From the NCBI RefSeq assembly GCF_007559435.1, contig NZ_VMBP01000004.1:372001-436000 (forward strand): DNA of 64,000 bases, given 5' to 3'. Positions within the stretch are counted from its first letter, which is position 1. Every line of letters starts with the position of its first letter. A program made the position numbers and the translations under genes. The DNA comes from Ancylobacter moscoviensis (GTDB lineage Bacteria; Pseudomonadota; Alphaproteobacteria; Rhizobiales; Xanthobacteraceae). The notes below the pieces were generated by a model that saw nothing but the letters and a program-made list of their open reading frames with translations, did not search any database and was not told the DNA's origin. Shown here piece by piece: positions 1 through 8,329 of this stretch.

Positions 1-782
1 GTGACGCGGAGCTCCGACCGGAGCTCAGGGTGGACCACCCGGCTAGACGTCAAGCAGCCGCAGGACGGCGCCGAAACGGACAGCCGCAGCGGGTAACGGC
101 CGAACCCCTTCCAACCAACGGAACCTATCCCTGGAGCATCCGCCTCATACTGCCGTCCGGCCTCGAAGCCGTCCTGCCGTTCTTCGGCGACGTGCTCACG
201 ATCCCGCCGCGCGCGCTGAAGCCGAGCTCGCGAAGCGCCCGCCGGATCGCCGCGGCGACCTTACTGCCGATGATGTGTGCGGGGTGCGCGGCGCCCCCCT
301 AAGCCGGAGCCGGTGAAGCTGCCGGCCCTCAAGGTCAGCATGGATGCCCTCATCGCCCTGGCGCGGACCTATCTGCCCTTGCGCTCGCGAACGGCCGGCT
401 GGAGCAGGGCCGCGACTGGTATGCCGGCGTGCGCGCCGAGACACGTCATGACCATGGGCTCGGTGCCCACCACCATGGTGGTGGGCTATGCCTCGCTCAG
501 CACCCGCATGGGCGTGGTCGACGCCCAGATCGCCACCATGACCAGGCTGATGGAGCGCTCGATCCGCGCCGACGAGCAGCTTCAGGTGATGCGGACGCAG
601 GCGACCAAGCTGGAAGAACGCCTTGAGCGACTTGAGCAGTGGTGAGCGCGATCGGATAGCGCGCCTCGGCGGGGTGCTGCCGCCCTCCGCCGATGGCGTG
701 CGCGCCGTGCTCGACCTGAATCAGGTTGAGCCGACCGCAGCGGAGATGCCGCCAGCTCAGCCCACCACTTTTGACGTTCTGG
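1..782. other. No confident gene; degenerate coding-like stretch
   Basis: No recognisable intact gene. A plus-strand reading frame ending at 645 finishes with about 65 residues that look protein-like (start near 450, then a heptad-rich tail with residues such as RTQATKLEERLERLEQW), which would form a short coiled coil. The reading frame before it does not look like protein, so this may be the 3' remnant of a broken gene. I do not recognise the family. Confidence 0.3.
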
Positions 783-1670
783 TCATGATGGCAATCGTCC
801 CTTCGCGCCTCTGAAAGTCTGAAAAAGATAGGCGGTGTCAAGCGCTCCCTTTCCTTCGTCGACGGGCACCTTCATGACATCGAGGAGTGCCTGCGCGAAC
901 GCCGGATCGACACCGAGTTCGCTCGAACAGGTGAGCCACATCCTCGCTCCAGCCAGATCGGTTTGCAGCGCCGACTGCACATTGGCGAAATCCCGCGCCC
1001 GAATGGCTTCGCGAAAGGACACCGAGCGCCGGTTCACGTCGGCTGAAAAGGATGGAAGGGCAGCGAAGAAGAGATCGGGGTCGAGACCCGCCGCCTCGCA
1101 AATCGCCGCACCGTGCAACATCGCCATAGGCGCCGCGAAGCAGTAGCTGAGGAAGGCGCAATCGAGCATGGTCGGATTGGTGACGTTTTCACCCGCGTAG
1201 ATCGATTTGCCCGCCAGCGCTACGAGCGTCCCGACATGTGTCTCGAAAGTAGCTGTGTCGCCACCGTAGTAAATCACAGCGTCAGGTCGGCCTATCGTGG
1301 CGGGAAAGCAGCAGATTCGGCCATCGAGATAACGGATACCATGTCGCCCGGCCCATTCGGCTAGCTCCGTCGCGTCGGCCGGCAACCCCGTCGCAAGCTG
1401 CACGAGCGTCTTCCCCTTCAACGCCTCGATCACCTCCGGTCGGTCGAGGCTGGACCGGGTCGCTGCATAGTTGATCAGGCAGGAAATCACGAGGTCGGAG
1501 CGTTCCACCGCATCGACAATACTGTCGGCGAGGTTGGCTGAGGAGGCAAAGGGCGCACCGCGCGCGGGCGAGCGGTTCCACAATGTCGGACGAATTCCGG
1601 CCGCGATGAGGGCGCGAGCAAGAGCGCTACCCATGGAGCCAAGCCCCAGTAGAGAGACGGATGACGGCAT
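783..1670 (-). CDS. NAD(P)-binding oxidoreductase, 3-hydroxyisobutyrate dehydrogenase / imine-reductase-like
   Basis: A 295-residue protein. The N-terminus carries a Rossmann motif (GLGSMGSALARAL, residues about 8-20), placing it in the beta-hydroxyacid dehydrogenase/6-phosphogluconate dehydrogenase superfamily. The C-terminal half (LDCAFLSYCFAAPMAMLHGA and following) resembles the all-helical domain of imine-reductase-like members rather than a classical 3-hydroxyisobutyrate dehydrogenase. The ATG at 1670 is chosen because GGGAGA lies 6 nt upstream; the longer frame would add 22 residues with no Rossmann role. It stands alone between a degenerate stretch and an autotransporter remnant, so substrate and pathway cannot be inferred from context. 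Confidence 0.82.
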   Translation of the reverse strand: MPSSVSLLGLGSMGSALARALIAAGIRPTLWNRSPARGAPFASSANLADSIVDAVERSDLVISCLINYAATRSSLDRPEVIEALKGKTLVQLATGLPADATELAEWAGRHGIRYLDGRICCFPATIGRPDAVIYYGGDTATFETHVGTLVALAGKSIYAGENVTNPTMLDCAFLSYCFAAPMAMLHGAAICEAAGLDPDLFFAALPSFSADVNRRSVSFREAIRARDFANVQSALQTDLAGARMWLTCSSELGVDPAFAQALLDVMKVPVDEGKGALDTAYLFQTFRGAKGRLPS

Positions 1671-1982
1671 TGCATTCTCCCGATTTGCCTGGGAACGAAT
1701 GGCAAGCGCCGTGCCAGCTAGAACAAGGCGCAACATCGCATCGCTGCAGCTTCAAGAAGCGACTGCCGTCGATCAGGCGAACCGCCGAGGGTATGTCAAA
1801 AATGAGATTCTCCGACTGCCTGTCTGTGACAGGTGAGACATCTGCGACACGTCAGCCCTTGAGCGCCGGACCGTCGCCAGGATGCGGGCTAACCGGGAAT
1901 CCGGCTCAATGACACGCACAGCGCTGCCCTGCTGATCCGGGCGGCGTATGAGGCCCCGAAGGGCCATCACGACGCTCCGCCT
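1671..1982. other. Intergenic, no supported gene
   Basis: About 310 bases between the oxidoreductase start and the recognisable part of the autotransporter remnant. Small frames on both strands have no ribosome binding site and no family resemblance. The stretch may include eroded passenger-domain sequence of the autotransporter, but I cannot show it. Confidence 0.4.
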
Positions 1983-3040
1983 CCGCCCAAGCGCCGCCCC
2001 TCCCAGACGGAATTCGCGCTGGGCGCGCGGGTTGCCGCCGGCCCCTTCGAATATCTTCTCTATCAGAGGGGCATAGCGCCGAATGAGGCCAATGGTGATG
2101 ATTGATTCCTGCGCTCCGGAGTCACCCTGCCGCCGCCTCCGGAGCCGGAACCACCGGCTCCACCGCTACCACCGCCGCCGGTTCAGACGCCCCTCATTCG
2201 CGGGGAGGTTCCCGGCTATGTCCTTACGCCCGCGATGGCGCAGCAAATGGGAACGGCGTCGCTCGGCACGTTCCACGAGCGTCGCGGCGACCAGTCCCTG
2301 CTGGATAATCTCGGCATCGCCACGGCCGCCTGGGGCCGCGTATTCGGCGGCACGCATGATCAGAGCTGGAGCTCGACCGTCGCCGGCCCCAACTATCAAC
2401 TCGCGCCAGAGATCGACGGCGATATCTGGGGCCTTCAAGTCGGTCTCGACCTCATAGCCTATGAGTCGGGATGGGGGCAGGAGCGGCTTGGCCTCTTCTA
2501 TACGCATGCCGATGCGAGCGGATCAGTCTATGGCAACACGCTCGCCATCGTCGGCAACCGTGCCGGCAGCCTGTCGCTGCAGGGCGACAGCATTGGCGGG
2601 TACTGGACCCATATAGGACCGACCGGCTGGTACCTCGACGCCGTTGCCATGTACACGTGGCTCGGCGGAAGCACATCCTCGATCCAGGGCGTCGGCATAG
2701 ACACCGACGGGAACGCGATAGTCGCCTCGCTCGAAGGCGGCGTTCCCTTCACGATCACGGATAATTGGACGTTGGAGCCGCAGGCCCAGCTCATCTGGCA
2801 GCGCGTCGACTTCGATGACACGCGCGACCTCTATTCCGCCATCGACTTCCAGAGCTTCGATGCGGTCACACCAATGTGGGTACGGAGCTCGAAGGCACCT
2901 CCCTCGAGGTGCGCGGCGGTGTCTCGATCCGGTTGATGCCCACCGTCGCGGCCTTCGGATCGGTCGATTACACGACCGGTCTGAGCGGCGAGACGCAACG
3001 AAGCGTCGGCGGCAATCTGGGCATTCGTGTGCGATGGTAA
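1983..3040 (+). pseudogene. Autotransporter outer-membrane beta-barrel domain, broken by a stop and a frameshift
   Basis: The reading frame from about 1983 gives TEFALGARVAAGPFEYLLY, the typical end of a passenger and linker. A TGA follows at 2103-2105, where homologues have the Trp of a W-(Y/F)-L-R-S motif, then a proline-rich linker (PPPPEPEPPAPPLPPPP). After it come VPGYVLTPAMAQQMG and a barrel domain rich in alternating aromatic strands. Around 2865-2873 the frame shifts, and the following frame continues the barrel to a stop at 3038-3040, ending in IRVRW, a C-terminal beta-signal ending in an aromatic residue. The N-terminal passenger and signal peptide are missing. An ATG at 2235 could start a fragment, but it would lack export and insertion signals. 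This is a decayed type V secretion protein. Confidence 0.85.
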
Positions 3041-3526
3041 CGCCAAGGGGCGCTGGGTGGCTTGCGTTACCGAAGGACATTATCGGCAGGGAGGGGTTCG
3101 GTACGACGCTCGTCTGCTGATGAAGTAGCCGCGGGCTTTCATGGAACACCGATTGTGTACCGTACCGCGCAGCTTGCTGCGCTCGGCGCGCGGGTCGACC
3201 ATATCACGGCGTCGACCTTCCGCGCGGCCTTCATCGCGGCAGCGGCCGAGGCGGGTATCCCGGTGGAAGATGAGCCGTCAAACGGCGGCCAAGCGGCGAT
3301 CAGCGCGCTACGACCCCGATGGCGACGAGGCTTCAGGGGCTGAGCGAGGCCCCGTTCATGCAGGACGTCGAGCGCTGGGGGGTGCTGACCATCGGCACCG
3401 GCCTCGGCAATGCCCGCTTCACCAACCGCGCCCGGCCCGATGGCGGGAAGGCTGCGACCAAGCGGGCGAGGAGCGGCAAGAAGGACAAAGCGGCCGGAAG
3501 AGGCTGATCGTCCCGCCGACGCCGGC
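3041..3526 (+). other. Unrecognised protein-like fragments in two frames
   Basis: Between the autotransporter remnant and the iron permease there is no intact gene. One plus-strand frame (about 3135-3310) reads like part of a real protein, with VYRTAQLAALGARVDHITAS and then AAAAEAGIPVEDEPSNGGQ. A second frame (3319-3507, 62 residues, basic C-terminus) may continue it after a frameshift. I do not recognise the family; a decayed phage or plasmid gene is possible but unproven. Confidence 0.3.
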
Positions 3527-3973
3527 CTAGCCGCCGGGCTCGGCCTTGCCCTTCCGGCTGGCGGCCACCGGCGCCCTGCCCTCGCGCTCGGCCTGCGCCA
3601 TCTGCTCATATTCGCCGCGGATCTCCTCCAGCGCGCCGTCGTCGAGCTCCTCGAGGTCCAGCAGCACGTTGCGCGTGAGGTCGTTCTTGGCGATCAGCTC
3701 GTCGAGCTTGATGTGCAGCGCCGCCGTGTCGCGGTTCTGGCTGTTCTGGATCACGAACACCATCAGGAAGGTGATGATGGTGGTCGAGGTGTTGATCACC
3801 AGCTGCCAGGTATCGCCGAAGCCGAAGAACGGGCCGCTGATCGCCCACAGCACGATGATCGCGGCGGCGCCGGCGAAGGTGGTCGGCTTGCCCGCCTGGA
3901 CGGCGACCCATTGCGCGAAGCGGGTGAAGAAGGACCTTGAAGGCCGGCCCGACCGCATGCTGCGCGATGCCAT
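3527..3973 (-). CDS. Low-affinity iron permease family membrane protein
   Basis: A 148-residue protein with two predicted transmembrane segments (about residues 33-51 and 58-76; WAISGPFFGFGDTWQLVIN lies between and into them). A cytosolic acidic helical tail follows, with IQNSQNRDTAALHIKLDEL and EELDDGALEEIRGEYEQMA. This layout is characteristic of bacterial low-affinity iron permease (PF04120) homologues. The bacterial members are often annotated for iron but lack direct transport proof. AGGGGG lies upstream of the ATG. It is the downstream member of a minus-strand group of stress-type genes, which suggests stress-related expression rather than an iron-uptake system. Confidence 0.78.
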   Translation of the reverse strand: MASRSMRSGRPSRSFFTRFAQWVAVQAGKPTTFAGAAAIIVLWAISGPFFGFGDTWQLVINTSTTIITFLMVFVIQNSQNRDTAALHIKLDELIAKNDLTRNVLLDLEELDDGALEEIRGEYEQMAQAEREGRAPVAASRKGKAEPGG

Positions 3974-4033
3974 GTCCTAACCCCCTGCGCGGTTGCGGGG
4001 CATGAACGCGGCAGCTTGCGTCTTCGTTCCCTC

Positions 4034-4909
4034 TCAGAGGAACGGCTGTCCGCCGGTAACCGCGATGGTGGCGCCGGAAACGTAGCTGGAGAGCGGGTCG
4101 GCCAGCATCACATAGGCGGTCGCCAGCTCGGCCGGCTGGCCGGGCCGCTTCATCGGCACCTGCTCGCCGAAATGCTCCACCGATTCCGGCGGCAGGGTGG
4201 AAGGGATGAGCGGCGTCCAGATCGGCCCCGGCGCCACGGCGTTGGCGCGGATGCCCCTGGGCGCCAGCATCTGGGCGAGACCGGCGGTGAAGTTCTGGAT
4301 CGCACCCTTGGTCGTCGCGTAGGCGAGCAGCGAGGGGTTCGGCTTGTCGGAATTGATCGAGGCGGTGTTGATGATCGAGCCGCCCGGCTTCATGTGCGGG
4401 ACCGCCGCCTTGGTCAGGTAGAACATGGCGTGGATGTTGACGCGGAAGGTCAGCTCCCATTCCTCGTCGCTGATGTCGCCGATGTCCTTGAACGTGGCCT
4501 GATGGGCGGCGTTGTTGACGAGGATGTCCACCCCGCCGAACTCGCCGGCCGCCGCCTCGACGACGGCGCGGCAGTTCTGCGCGTGCTGGATGTCGCCGGG
4601 CACCAGCACCGCCTTCCGACCGGCTTCCTCGACCAGGCGCTGCGTCTCGGCCGCGTCGTCGCCCTCGTTCAGATAGGAGATCAGAAGGTCGGCGCCTTCG
4701 CGGGCGAAGGCGATGGCCACCGCCCGGCCGATGCCGCTGTCGCCGCCGGTGATGATGGCGCGCCGGCCTTCCAGCCGGCCGGACCCCCGGTAGCTCGTCT
4801 CTCCATGGTCGGGCCGCGGCAGCATCGCGGCGGTCATGCCGGGCATGGGCTGGGGCTGGCGCGGAAAGGGCGGCGTGGGATGGGCGGTGCCCGGGTTGAC
4901 GGCGTCCAT
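4034..4909 (-). CDS. SDR-family NAD(P)-dependent oxidoreductase, YghA-like
   Basis: A 291-residue short-chain dehydrogenase with a proline-rich N-terminal extension of about 45 residues, as in E. coli YghA and Bacillus general-stress SDRs. It shows the cofactor motif TGGDSGIGRAVA, the NNAA motif (ILVNNAAH), the catalytic Ser in INTASINS, and the YxxxK pair in AYATTKGA. The start at 4909 is set by GGAGG 7 nt upstream. Members are usually found in oxidative or osmotic stress regulons, and this one follows a DUF3008 and a DUF892 gene on the same strand. The physiological substrate of this family is not established. Confidence 0.9.
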   Translation of the reverse strand: MDAVNPGTAHPTPPFPRQPQPMPGMTAAMLPRPDHGETSYRGSGRLEGRRAIITGGDSGIGRAVAIAFAREGADLLISYLNEGDDAAETQRLVEEAGRKAVLVPGDIQHAQNCRAVVEAAAGEFGGVDILVNNAAHQATFKDIGDISDEEWELTFRVNIHAMFYLTKAAVPHMKPGGSIINTASINSDKPNPSLLAYATTKGAIQNFTAGLAQMLAPRGIRANAVAPGPIWTPLIPSTLPPESVEHFGEQVPMKRPGQPAELATAYVMLADPLSSYVSGATIAVTGGQPFL

Positions 4910-4946
4910 CGTGGTCCTCCTGTGCAAGGGGGGAACGGATTGTGGC

Positions 4947-5135
4947 TCAGCGGCGGTCGACGTGCTCCGGCTTGCCCTTGCGCTTGGTCGAGGCAAGCTC
5001 CTCGAGCTCCTTCTCGCTCATCGACTTCTCCATCGACTTCGAGGCGCCGCGGAGCTCGCTCTTGCTGGTCTCGCCGCGCTTGGCGGCCAGCGCGGCGCCG
5101 GCGGCCATCTGCTGGGCCTTTGACTTGGCAGGCAT
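4947..5135 (-). CDS. DUF3008 family small basic protein
   Basis: A 62-residue, lysine- and alanine-rich soluble protein that begins MPAKSKAQQMAAGAALAAKR, a close match to the conserved start of DUF3008 proteins. It then carries a charged helical segment (KSMEKSMSEKELEELAST). The function is unknown; such proteins occur in alphaproteobacteria next to general-stress genes. GGAGGA precedes the ATG at 5135, which I prefer over an in-frame ATG four codons upstream. It sits 37 bp upstream of the SDR gene, so the two are probably cotranscribed. Confidence 0.85.
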   Translation of the reverse strand: MPAKSKAQQMAAGAALAAKRGETSKSELRGASKSMEKSMSEKELEELASTKRKGKPEHVDRR

Positions 5136-5160
5136 GGCGTCCTCCATGGTTCGGAAACGG

Positions 5161-5202
5161 CCGGCGCCGGAGGGAGAAGGGGGAGCCTCCGTCCGGCGCC
5201 GG
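5161..5202 (-). terminator. GC-rich hairpin downstream of the DUF892 gene
   Basis: Arms CCGGCGCCGG at 5161-5170 and 5193-5202 form a strong stem, extended inward by AGG/CCT pairing. It lies just past the DUF892 stop and before the DUF3008 gene. There is no clear T-run, so it may attenuate or stabilise transcripts rather than fully terminate. Confidence 0.5.
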
Positions 5203-5214
5203 CCGACGCGCGCC

Positions 5215-5721
5215 TTACTCGGCGGCGTGCAGGTTCACCCGCGCCTCCGCCAGCTTGGTCAGCTTGGCGTCGGTGTTCTTTTCCTCGTCGAGGTTCTTCA
5301 TCAGCACGCCCGCGCAGTCCGGCCGGCCGAGCAGCTTCGCCCAGGAAACGAGGGTGCCGTAGCGCGTGATCTCGTAATGCTCCACGGCCTGCGCGGCGGC
5401 GATCAGCGCGGCGTCCAGGACCTCCGCGTCGCCCACGTCGCCGGCGACGTCCTCGGCCTCCTCGACGATGCCGTCGATGGCCGGGCAATTCACCGCCTTG
5501 GCCTCGGCGCCATGCATCTTGAACACCTCCTCGACACGCAGGATGTGATTCTGCGTCTCGGAGAGATGGCGCTGGAAGTCGGCCTTCAACTGCGGGTCGC
5601 TGGCTTTCTCGATCATCGCCGGCAGCGACTTCGCGATCTTCTTCTCCGCATAATAGATGTCCTGCAGCGTGTGCACGAAGAGGTCATCCATCGTCTTGAT
5701 GTCTTTCGAGAACAGACCCAT
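5215..5721 (-). CDS. Ferritin-like DUF892 (YciE/YciF family) protein
   Basis: A 168-residue four-helix ferritin-like protein. Characteristic features are the start FSKDIKTMDDLFVHTLQDIYY, the first metal-ligand-type helix with EKKIAKSLP, and the later helix AAAQAVEHYEITRYGTL with conserved Glu and His. Family members bind a di-metal centre and are induced by osmotic, desiccation and general stress; the reaction is unknown. GGAGGA lies 7 nt before the ATG. A site matching the EcfG (general-stress sigma factor) consensus lies about 90-115 bp upstream, which fits stress induction. Confidence 0.9.
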   Translation of the reverse strand: MGLFSKDIKTMDDLFVHTLQDIYYAEKKIAKSLPAMIEKASDPQLKADFQRHLSETQNHILRVEEVFKMHGAEAKAVNCPAIDGIVEEAEDVAGDVGDAEVLDAALIAAAQAVEHYEITRYGTLVSWAKLLGRPDCAGVLMKNLDEEKNTDAKLTKLAEARVNLHAAE

Positions 5722-5812
5722 GGTAAATTCCTCCTGCTGGAGCCGGCATCATCTGATGTCCTAGGTATATTGATCCGCGCGGTCGCAATGCGGCGCGGTT
5801 GAGCAGATGGAA

Positions 5813-5837
5813 AACCGGTGAAGGAGATGAACGTTCC
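5813..5837 (-). promoter_or_regulatory. Candidate EcfG (general stress sigma factor) promoter for the DUF892 gene
   Basis: On the minus strand GGAAC (5837-5833) is followed after 17 bases by GTT (5815-5813), matching the alphaproteobacterial GGAAC-N16/17-(c)GTT pattern. The predicted transcription start lies some 80 bp before the DUF892 ATG, leaving a moderate leader. The gene type (DUF892) is a usual EcfG target in this group. Confidence 0.6.
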
Positions 5838-5973
5838 CGAAATTATCTCATCTCTTCTCGTCTCGCCCCGCAGCCGTTCACAGAGACGGCGCGTGACCGG
5901 ATCTTCGATCTCCGGGATGCGGCGATCGAGCGGCGGCTCGGGAGAGCTGGGCTTTTTGCGATTGCTGCGCGGG

Positions 5974-6186
5974 TCAGGTGATCTTGCTGCGACAGGCGGC
6001 AAGCGCCGTCTCTAGATCTGCAAACGATTGGCGTGGGGTCATATTGACCACTCCCGCCTTCAGCTCGACCGCGAACACCGGCCAGTAGCGGTCGACGGCG
6101 TCTGTCAACTCGCGGCCGGCGCTAAGGCCACTCGCCAGCAGTCCAATCTCGCATATCGCTCGGGCGCGATCCTCGATTTTGTTCAT
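5974..6186 (-). CDS. Hypothetical protein, 70 aa
   Basis: Unrecognised short soluble protein beginning MNKIEDRARAICEIGLLASG. The frame could start 23 codons earlier, but those residues (KKEAAGLPTVLGCP) do not look like part of the fold. No strong ribosome binding site is visible before the chosen ATG. The composition (mixed charged and hydrophobic helices, a YWPVFAVELKAG segment) is protein-like. It lies at the edge of a region holding a decayed phage gene and may be a leftover of it. Confidence 0.45.
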   Translation of the reverse strand: MNKIEDRARAICEIGLLASGLSAGRELTDAVDRYWPVFAVELKAGVVNMTPRQSFADLETALAACRSKIT

Positions 6187-6290
6187 GGGACAACCTAGCA
6201 CGGTTGGCAGACCCGCCGCTTCCTTTTTAAGGAGAGAGAGGGGCGGTCCCGGCATGCGGCTGTGGTCCTCAGAGTGAAGGCACCGGGCAT

Positions 6291-6597
6291 GAACAACCGA
6301 TCAGCGACCTTGAAGGCATCGTCGCCGAGCATCGCAGCCTGGCCGTTCTCCGCGCCCTGTACCAGCTTGATGGCTCCGCCAACGAGCACGTTCTTTTAGA
6401 TCGTCTCGAACGTCTCGCCCTTGGGGGGACGCGGCGATTCGGGACTGCCTGATCAACTTGGCATGAAGGGGTTGTTCCGAACGACGTGGGCAGGATCAAC
6501 ACAGGTCGTCCACCTGACCGAACGTGGTGGGAACGTCACCGCTGGAAGAGAGGTCGTCGAGGGCGTGCTCAAGGCTGGGGCTGACGGCCCCTACTGA
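6291..6597 (+). pseudogene. Mu-like phage protein (VpaChn25_0724-type), frameshifted
   Basis: Three plus-strand frames join into one protein-like sequence. The first runs from 6291 with ISDLEGIVAEHRSLAVLRAL and NEHVLLDRLERLALGG. It breaks in the G-run at 6423-6428 and continues in another frame as DAAIRDCLINLA, then shifts again near 6464. The last part is KGLFRTTWAGSTQVVHLTER and then GREVVEGVLKAGADGPY, with a stop at 6595-6597. The winged-helix-like arrangement and the end (HLTERG...AGREVV.GV) resemble the small protein coded upstream of the head genes in Mu-like phages, as I recall the family. No other phage gene is intact nearby. Confidence 0.6.
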
Positions 6598-6871
6598 AAC
6601 CCTTCACGGCTCTCGTCGGCGCCTGCCGTCTCGGGGATACTCTACGGAGCCCCGCGCGTTTTGCCCCATCGACGAGGATTACCATGGTCCCATTACCTCC
6701 TGCCTTTGGTCGGGCGATGTTGAACTCCATGCTTCGCATGGACGTAGAGGATTTCCGAGCGGCGTACCAAGCCGCCCTTGCGGGGCTCATTCACCGACAG
6801 GACGAAATCGAGGCCTATGCACGCGATCGTCTCGGCCTGGGGGCTGATGACCCATGGCCGGAGGCCAACCA
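6598..6871 (+). other. No confident gene; possible phage-derived fragment
   Basis: A frame opening with ATG at 6684 gives about 60 residues that look like protein (EDFRAAYQAALAGLIHRQDE, then EIEAYARDRLGLG). It then runs antisense into the 3' end of the oxidoreductase gene, where it no longer makes sense. It may be the truncated start of a phage gene next to the frameshifted Mu-like gene. The family is not recognised. Confidence 0.3.
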
Positions 6872-7774
6872 TCAACCCCTCTGCGATGACGGCGGGAAGA
6901 CGAGCGAGCGGTGGAGCTGCGCGCCGGCCCACGCCCCATCGCCCACGGCAAGCGATACCGAATGGGGCACCCGCGCGGCGTCGCCGCAGGCGAAGGCACC
7001 CGCGACGGTCGTTTCCTTCATGGCATCGGTGCGGATCTGCGTGCCGAAGGGCGTGTCCTCGAGCGCGCAGCCGAGCGCCTGCGCGATGGGCGTGGACGGC
7101 GCGGTGCGGGAGCCGGTGAAGAGGCCGGCGAAGGACAGGCGGCGCCCGTCGACCAGCTCGACATCGGCGTGGCCGGCGAGTCGTGCGACAGGGGTCGTTT
7201 CGATGCTCACGCCACGCGAGACGAGATCGGCCCGGCCGGGTTCGTCGAGAGCAAGTGCGCCGTTGGTGAAGAACGTCACCTCTCCCCATTCGGTGAGAAG
7301 CTGGGCCTGATGCGCCGACATCGGGCCGGTCGCGATGACGCCGACGCGCCCCCGGTTCAGCTCGTAACCGTGGCAGTAAGGACAGAGAAAGACGCTCCGG
7401 CCCCAGCGTTCGGCCAATCCATCGATCTCCGGCAACGCATCGCTGACGCCGGTGGCGAAGAGAAGGCGCCGGCCGTCATAAGAGGCACCGTCCGACGTGA
7501 CGACGGTGAACGCGTCGCTCCGGCCGTTGGCCGTTTCGGCCAGGGCTTCGACATGGGCGTAGGTCGGGTAGGCTTCGAGCTGCCGCCGCGCCTCGCTGGC
7601 GATCCGTGCGGGATCGGCACCGTCATTGCCGAGGAAGCCGTAGGAGTGGCTGGCGAAACGGTTGCGGCGCAGCCCGGCATCGATGATCAGCACCTTGCGG
7701 CGCGCACGCAGGAGCTGGAGGCTCGCCGCCATTCCGGCATAGCTGCCCCCGACGACGATGACGTCGTATTGCAT
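6872..7774 (-). CDS. NAD(P)/FAD-dependent oxidoreductase, thioredoxin-reductase-like with a CPYC motif
   Basis: A 300-residue flavoprotein. It has an FAD-binding GGSYAGMAASLQLLRARR motif at residues 8-25 and a redox-active CxxC (LCPYCHGYE) in the central NAD(P) domain, as in thioredoxin reductases. FAD is closed off near the C-terminus by GAFACGDAARVPHSVSLAVG. It belongs to the small bacterial TrxB-like group rather than housekeeping TrxB, since the CxxC is CPYC and the partner thioredoxin is not nearby. AAGGA precedes the ATG. It lies 2 bp downstream of an Rrf2-type regulator gene on the same strand, so the pair is almost certainly one redox-responsive operon. Confidence 0.87.
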   Translation of the reverse strand: MQYDVIVVGGSYAGMAASLQLLRARRKVLIIDAGLRRNRFASHSYGFLGNDGADPARIASEARRQLEAYPTYAHVEALAETANGRSDAFTVVTSDGASYDGRRLLFATGVSDALPEIDGLAERWGRSVFLCPYCHGYELNRGRVGVIATGPMSAHQAQLLTEWGEVTFFTNGALALDEPGRADLVSRGVSIETTPVARLAGHADVELVDGRRLSFAGLFTGSRTAPSTPIAQALGCALEDTPFGTQIRTDAMKETTVAGAFACGDAARVPHSVSLAVGDGAWAGAQLHRSLVFPPSSQRG

Positions 7775-7776
7775 GG

Positions 7777-8220
7777 CTAGTCCTTCTGTAGACGCCTGAC
7801 GGCGGCGCGCCGGGCGAAATCCGCCACGAGAGCCGCAAGCGTGACGTTGGCAAATCGGTCGAGCAGCAGCGTCTCGGCGTCCGCGAAGGCCTTGTCGAGA
7901 ACCGCATTCACCGATTGCTCGACAAGGCATTCCGGCGTTTCGTTGCGATTGCCGATGGCGAAAATCGCCGGTTCGCCCAAAGCCTCGTGCAACTGGCGCA
8001 GGGTGACCTTTTCAAGGTCGGCGACGATCGCCCATCCACCGGCATGGCCACGGCTCGACGCCACGATGCCGGCTTCGCGCAGCAGGCCCATGGTACGGCG
8101 AACCACCACGGGGTTCGTGCACAAGCACTGCGCGAGGGTTTCCGATGTCATCGGCTCGCCGCGTTCGGCCATGTGCAGGAGAGCGTGGAGAACGGATGAG
8201 AGGCGGCTGTCCCGTTTCAT
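7777..8220 (-). CDS. Rrf2 family transcriptional regulator
   Basis: A 147-residue protein with an N-terminal winged helix (RLSSVLHALLHMAERGEPMT, then SETLAQCLCTNPVVVRRTMG, then AGIVASSRGHAGG) and a dimerisation helix further on. The usual three clustered cysteines that bind Fe-S in IscR and NsrR are absent; only single cysteines appear (AQCLC, PECLVEQS). It therefore resembles the Fe-S-free YwnA/CymR-like branch, which may sense thiols or disulfides directly. The start at 8220 leaves out 37 codons without the fold. It is followed at once by the CPYC flavoprotein, its likely target. Confidence 0.87.
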   Translation of the reverse strand: MKRDSRLSSVLHALLHMAERGEPMTSETLAQCLCTNPVVVRRTMGLLREAGIVASSRGHAGGWAIVADLEKVTLRQLHEALGEPAIFAIGNRNETPECLVEQSVNAVLDKAFADAETLLLDRFANVTLAALVADFARRAAVRRLQKD

Positions 8221-8237
8221 GTAACTTCGTTTATTAC
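8221..8237. promoter_or_regulatory. Inverted repeat between the Rrf2 gene and the YciI gene, candidate operator
   Basis: GTAACTTCGTTTATTAC directly abuts the Rrf2 start codon and has imperfect symmetry (GTAAC/ATTAC arms) in an AT-rich patch. Rrf2 regulators commonly bind such a dyad to control themselves; here it would also cover the ribosome binding region of the regulator and lie upstream of the divergent YciI gene. No binding evidence. Confidence 0.4.
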
Positions 8238-8329
8238 AAATAAGCGCGCCCTTCAAGCCGGGCCGGCTTTGTGCCTGAGTAGCGGCTCTCCGATTCGTCG
8301 GTTCCGCTCCCTCAGACAGGGCTTTGATC

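Noticed and set aside
4016..5362. Plus-strand 448-codon frame opposite the SDR and DUF892 genes
   Set aside because: High-GC antisense artefact; Arg- and Gly-rich translation without domains, while the minus strand carries recognisable families.
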